A stretch of DNA of 7,004 nucleotides from Thermoplasmata archaeon (GTDB taxonomy: Archaea; Thermoplasmatota; DTKX01; GCA-020343715): assembly GCA_020343715.1 (NCBI GenBank), contig CP070808.1:173152-180155 (forward strand), in the 5' to 3' direction. The position numbers and the translations under genes are program-made. Positions 4,747 to 7,004 of this stretch are shown here, one piece after another. Numbering within the stretch: position 1 is the first letter of the stretch; each line of letters begins with the position of its first letter. The notes below the pieces were generated by a model. That model did not search any database. It was not told where the DNA came from and worked only from the letters and a program-made list of their open reading frames with translations.

Positions 4747-5859
4747 TTGCAGACCGTCATCTTCGCCATAGACCGGGATAACGACTTCGGAGAGAAGCTC
4801 GGTTTAAAGGGTCCCATAGTTGGACGAAGGGCGAACCTCAAGGCGGCCGTCTCGATGGGTCTCGAGGACCCCGAGGAGAGCGATATGAACGCCCTCTTCG
4901 CCGCCATCAAGCTTTACGACCAGCTCAAGTCCGAAGGGGAGGACGTGGAGGTGGTCACCCTCCTGGGCGACGACCGGGTGGGCTTCCGGTCCGACCGCGC
5001 CCTGGCCAAGAACCTGGAGGCCTACTTGAAGGACCACTCCCCCGACGAGGCCATAGTCATCACCGACGGTGCCGAGGACGAGCAGATCCTGCCCATCATC
5101 CAGTCCCGCATATCCGTCAGCTCGGTGCAGCGATGCATCGTCAAGCAGTCGGAGTCGGCGGAGTCCACCTACTACATCCTCAAGCGGGTGGTCGACGAGG
5201 AGCGCATCGCCCAGAAGATCTTCGTGCCCATATTCCTCATCATGATCGTCTACTCCCTGTTCGCCTTCACAGAGTACAGGGAGTACGCCTGGTACGCCAT
5301 CGTGCTGGCGGTGGGCATCTACGGCCTGCTGTACTTCGTCAACGCCAGCGAGCTGGTGTCGGAGTGGTACCGGAAGACCAAGGTGTCCATCGTAACGTCG
5401 CAGATCTCCTTCTTCTCGAACATCATCGCGGCGGTGCTCGTCATCCTGGGTGGCCTGTTCGCCCTCAACCAGACGGTGGACCCCGCGGAGCCCTTCGTGT
5501 TCACCTGGGAGGGCTTCTTGGTGTTCTTGGCCTGGTTCGCCTGGTTCGCCGTGGCGGCGGCCCTGGTGCGCAGCTTCGGTCAGTTCCTGGACGCCTTCAT
5601 CGGCCGCAACCGAATCCAGTGGTCCATAGTCTCCCAGACCTTCGCCCTCCTGGCCCTGGGCATGATCGTCTGGGGCTCGGTGGTGGTCATAGGGACCATC
5701 CTGGCGGACAACTGGGCCTTCCAGGACTACTACCAGCTGGGCCTCGCGTCCATGGTGGCGGGCATCATCATCGCCCTGCTGGGCGCCGTCATCTTCCGCA
5801 ACATCCGCGACCGGGTGACCCGCAGGAAGGAGTCCTCCTCCGAGAACGTCAGCGAGTGA
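4747..5859 (+). CDS. DUF373 family membrane protein of unknown function
   Basis: This 370-residue protein has a soluble N-terminal half (about 1-155) and a C-terminal half with about six membrane segments (roughly 158-175, 181-198, 221-241, 255-274, 294-319, 332-351). It ends in a charged tail that is probably cytoplasmic. The N-terminal half carries conserved acidic blocks: DRDNDFG (9-15), GLEDPEESDMNAL (38-50) and TDGAEDE (106-112). These recall DUF373, an archaeal family without known activity. Clustered acidic residues at strand ends suggest a metal- or nucleotide-binding pocket on a Rossmann-like fold, but that is inference. The start is the TTG at 4747, because it gives the family's MxTxxxxxDRD-type N-terminus and no nearby ATG is in frame. 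The gene has its own TATA box, diverges from the S19e operon and converges on trmI with only nine bases between the stop codons. Confidence 0.87.
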   Translation: MQTVIFAIDRDNDFGEKLGLKGPIVGRRANLKAAVSMGLEDPEESDMNALFAAIKLYDQLKSEGEDVEVVTLLGDDRVGFRSDRALAKNLEAYLKDHSPDEAIVITDGAEDEQILPIIQSRISVSSVQRCIVKQSESAESTYYILKRVVDEERIAQKIFVPIFLIMIVYSLFAFTEYREYAWYAIVLAVGIYGLLYFVNASELVSEWYRKTKVSIVTSQISFFSNIIAAVLVILGGLFALNQTVDPAEPFVFTWEGFLVFLAWFAWFAVAAALVRSFGQFLDAFIGRNRIQWSIVSQTFALLALGMIVWGSVVVIGTILADNWAFQDYYQLGLASMVAGIIIALLGAVIFRNIRDRVTRRKESSSENVSE

Positions 5860-5868
5860 GGGCGGCCC

Positions 5869-6633
5869 TCACCCCTTCATCTTCCTGGCCACCGTTATGT
5901 AACCAGTGTGACCCAGCATGTCGAAGGAGGGCCGGGTACCGCCCTTGCCCACCACCAGCTCCCTCTCCAGGACCTCGAAGGTCCGGACCTGGGAGAGCCC
6001 CTCCGCCCTGGCGGCCTCGTGGGTGCGCTCCACCTGTCCCACCGTGGGCGAGTAGGACACCAGGCGGCCACCGGCCCTGAGGGCCGACGCGCCGGCGGCC
6101 ACCGCCTTCCAGGGCTCTGGGACGTCCAGCACCACGGCGTCCACACCGGTCTCGGCGATGTCGGTGGCCACGTCGCCGAGGCGCAGGTCGTGACCCTCCG
6201 AGAGGCCCGCCCTTTCCACGTTGGCCTTGGCCAGCTCCGCGTGGTCCTCGCGGAGCTCGTAGGTGACAAGGCGGCCTCCGGGCCGGAGAAGGTGCAGGAG
6301 GACGATGGACAGGGCGCCGCTGCCGGCGCCGCCCTCGACCACCAGGTCCCCCGCCTTCACGTCGGCGTGGAGGGCGATGAGGGCCGCGTCCGTGGGCACC
6401 ACGATCTGGGCCCTGCGCTCGATGGCGGCCACCTTGTCCATGACGGTGGGGGTCAGCACGGTGAACTCAGCCGAGCCCACCTGGACCCGGGCCCCGTCCT
6501 CCAGGCCCGCCAGGGCGGACGTGTCGATGACGCCCACCTTGCCGACCCGCTCCTTGCCCCCTGTGAGCCGCACCAGGTGCCGTCCGCCCTTCCGGTCGAC
6601 GAGCACCAAGGTGTCACCCATATCGAAGGTCAT
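5869..6633 (-). CDS. trmI: tRNA (adenine-N1)-methyltransferase, TrmI family (m1A57/58)
   Basis: The 254-residue protein has a small N-terminal beta domain (about 1-65) and a class I methyltransferase domain. The SAM site is VVEGGAGSGAL (98-108), with the acidic residue of YELRED (125-130) expected to hold the ribose. LDVPEPW (169-175) is the TrmI catalytic-loop motif. IVVPTDAALI (77-86) matches the segment before motif I in archaeal TrmI. In archaea TrmI methylates A58, and in some species also A57, in the tRNA T-loop, working as a tetramer. The ATG at 6633 is preferred because a TATA-like box lies about 28 bases upstream, fitting leaderless translation. The ATG at 6621 would lose four residues and remains possible. 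No Shine-Dalgarno site is seen. It converges on the DUF373 gene and is transcribed alone as far as the window shows. Confidence 0.92.
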   Translation of the reverse strand: MTFDMGDTLVLVDRKGGRHLVRLTGGKERVGKVGVIDTSALAGLEDGARVQVGSAEFTVLTPTVMDKVAAIERRAQIVVPTDAALIALHADVKAGDLVVEGGAGSGALSIVLLHLLRPGGRLVTYELREDHAELAKANVERAGLSEGHDLRLGDVATDIAETGVDAVVLDVPEPWKAVAAGASALRAGGRLVSYSPTVGQVERTHEAARAEGLSQVRTFEVLERELVVGKGGTRPSFDMLGHTGYITVARKMKG

Positions 6634-6655
6634 CGATGGGGGAAGGGGGCGTTCC

Positions 6656-6666
6656 GTTAATAAGGT
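6656..6666 (-). promoter_or_regulatory. TATA box of trmI
   Basis: On the minus strand this reads ACCTTATTAAC, centred about 28 bases before the ATG at 6633. The leader would be almost nil, and the bases before the ATG are pyrimidine-rich with no Shine-Dalgarno site. Confidence 0.6.
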
Positions 6667-6669
6667 TCT

Positions 6670-6689
6670 CGGGGGGTGCCAGGACCCCG
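6670..6689. repeat. Short inverted repeat between two divergent promoters
   Basis: CGGGG (6670-6674) and CCCCG (6685-6689) form a 5-bp inverted repeat with ten bases between. It lies just upstream of both the trmI box and the AT-rich promoter region of the next gene, so it could be an operator. It may equally be chance. Confidence 0.3.
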
Positions 6690-6736
6690 TACTTCACGTT
6701 CTATGATTTTCAAACTTAATAATCCCATACTTATGG

Positions 6737-6745
6737 TAATATATA
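6737..6745 (+). promoter_or_regulatory. TATA box of the right-edge gene
   Basis: TAATATATA is centred about 27 bases before the ATG at 6769, the distance for leaderless initiation there. A second AT-rich stretch, CTTAATAAT (6715-6723), has the same distance to an in-frame ATG at 6745, so two alternative starts are each matched by a box. Confidence 0.55.
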
Positions 6746-6768
6746 TGGAAACACACAATATGGGGCTG

Positions 6769-7004
6769 ATGGAGCCACAAGACCTCGTAGATTATCTTGA
6801 GGAAGCCCTTGGGAGGAGCTACCACAAGGGAGAGGCGATCGTAGGTATCATTCTCGCCGGAATGGGGAAGGACCCTGACTGCCTGACGTCCCGGGACTGC
6901 AACCAGCTGCTCGTCAGCGTGGAGCCGTTCATCAAGAACCCCCGGGACCTGGAGCACATAAGGACCCTTCTGGCCGGCGGGAGAGCACCCGGCGTCAACG
7001 CCTA
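6769..7004 (+). CDS. Unrecognised protein, N-terminal part (runs off right edge)
   Basis: The frame is open to the window end, giving at least 78 residues from the ATG at 6769. In-frame ATGs at 6760, 6745, 6733 and 6703 could lengthen it. I prefer 6769 because of the TATA-like box 27 bases upstream and because the codons before it are AT-rich and promoter-like. The visible part looks helical and soluble: MEPQDLVDYLEEALGRSY, then GEAIVGIILAGMGKDPDCL (about 21-39), SRDCNQLLVSVEPFIKNPRD (41-60) and HIRTLLAGGR (62-71). Two cysteines (38, 44) are present but form no clear metal motif. I do not recognise a family. The reverse frame across the same bases is also open, but it lacks sensible composition. 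That this is a real gene is likely from promoter placement and codon bias. Its function is unknown. Confidence 0.6.
   Translation, partial: MEPQDLVDYLEEALGRSYHKGEAIVGIILAGMGKDPDCLTSRDCNQLLVSVEPFIKNPRDLEHIRTLLAGGRAPGVNA

Noticed and set aside
4736..4750. GGGTTCGAGATT resembling a tRNA T-loop
   Set aside because: No complementary strand for the T stem and no acceptor, D or anticodon arms upstream. The bases belong to the DUF373 start region.
4506..4771. Two overlapping plus-strand open frames (4506-4715 and 4574-4771) in the divergent intergenic region
   Set aside because: Low-complexity Gly/Arg/Ser/Pro composition, no family resemblance, no ribosome binding site, and overlap with inverted repeats and the DUF373 promoter.
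5133..6080. Long plus-strand open frame overlapping DUF373 and trmI
   Set aside because: Arg/Gly/Pro/His-rich translation typical of a shadow frame. It overlaps two well-identified genes.
6694..6957. Minus-strand open frame opposite the right-edge gene
   Set aside because: No promoter or ribosome binding site at its start, its C-terminal part reads AT-rich promoter DNA of the opposite gene, and the plus strand has better codon bias.

Overview
The window reads as a stretch of archaeal chromosome. The evidence is direct: genes for ribosomal proteins S19e, L39e and L31e, a PDCD5-family protein, translation factor aIF6, an archaeal-type tRNA m1A methyltransferase (TrmI) and a DUF373 membrane protein, none of which suits a bacterium. 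The DNA is GC-rich, coding regions strongly prefer G/C in third codon positions, and AGG is a frequent arginine codon. Promoter-like AT-rich boxes stand out sharply in short intergenic gaps. A Thermoplasmatota-type euryarchaeon (for example a Methanomassiliicoccales relative or a marine-group lineage) is my best guess. That is inference and the lineage is uncertain.

Layout. (1) Positions 1-787, minus strand: the N-terminal 262 residues of a PqqB-like metallo-beta-lactamase-fold hydrolase, running off the left edge. (2) A short divergent intergenic region, then a two-gene plus-strand operon (876-2466): an ABC ATPase overlapping a UPF0014/FetB-type membrane protein, together a FetAB-like exporter. 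(3) Convergent to it, the minus-strand translation operon (2486-4446), transcribed S19e > PDCD5 > L39e > L31e > aIF6 with gaps of 5 to 22 bases and recognisable Shine-Dalgarno sites. (4) A 300-base divergent intergenic region (4447-4746) with AT-rich boxes at both ends of a GC-rich core full of inverted repeats. (5) A plus-strand DUF373 gene (4747-5859), convergent with (6) a minus-strand trmI (5869-6633). (7) A promoter-rich gap, then the 5' end of an unrecognised plus-strand gene running off the right edge.

How it works together. The centre is a compact translation-associated cluster: small- and large-subunit proteins, the 50S anti-association factor aIF6, and nearby tRNA modification. The flanking FetAB-like exporter and MBL hydrolase look like accessory metal or metabolite functions with no obvious tie to it. 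A recurring pattern is that genes at the head of a transcription unit (DUF373, trmI, the last ORF, perhaps the MBL gene) have a TATA-like box about 25-35 bases before the start codon and no Shine-Dalgarno site, suggesting leaderless or near-leaderless mRNAs. Downstream operon genes have Shine-Dalgarno sites instead. I found no tRNA, rRNA, CRISPR array, insertion sequence or integrase. I see no convincing new multi-gene system. The least explained items are the structured intergenic core at 4571-4680, the DUF373 protein and the orphan ORF at the right edge.
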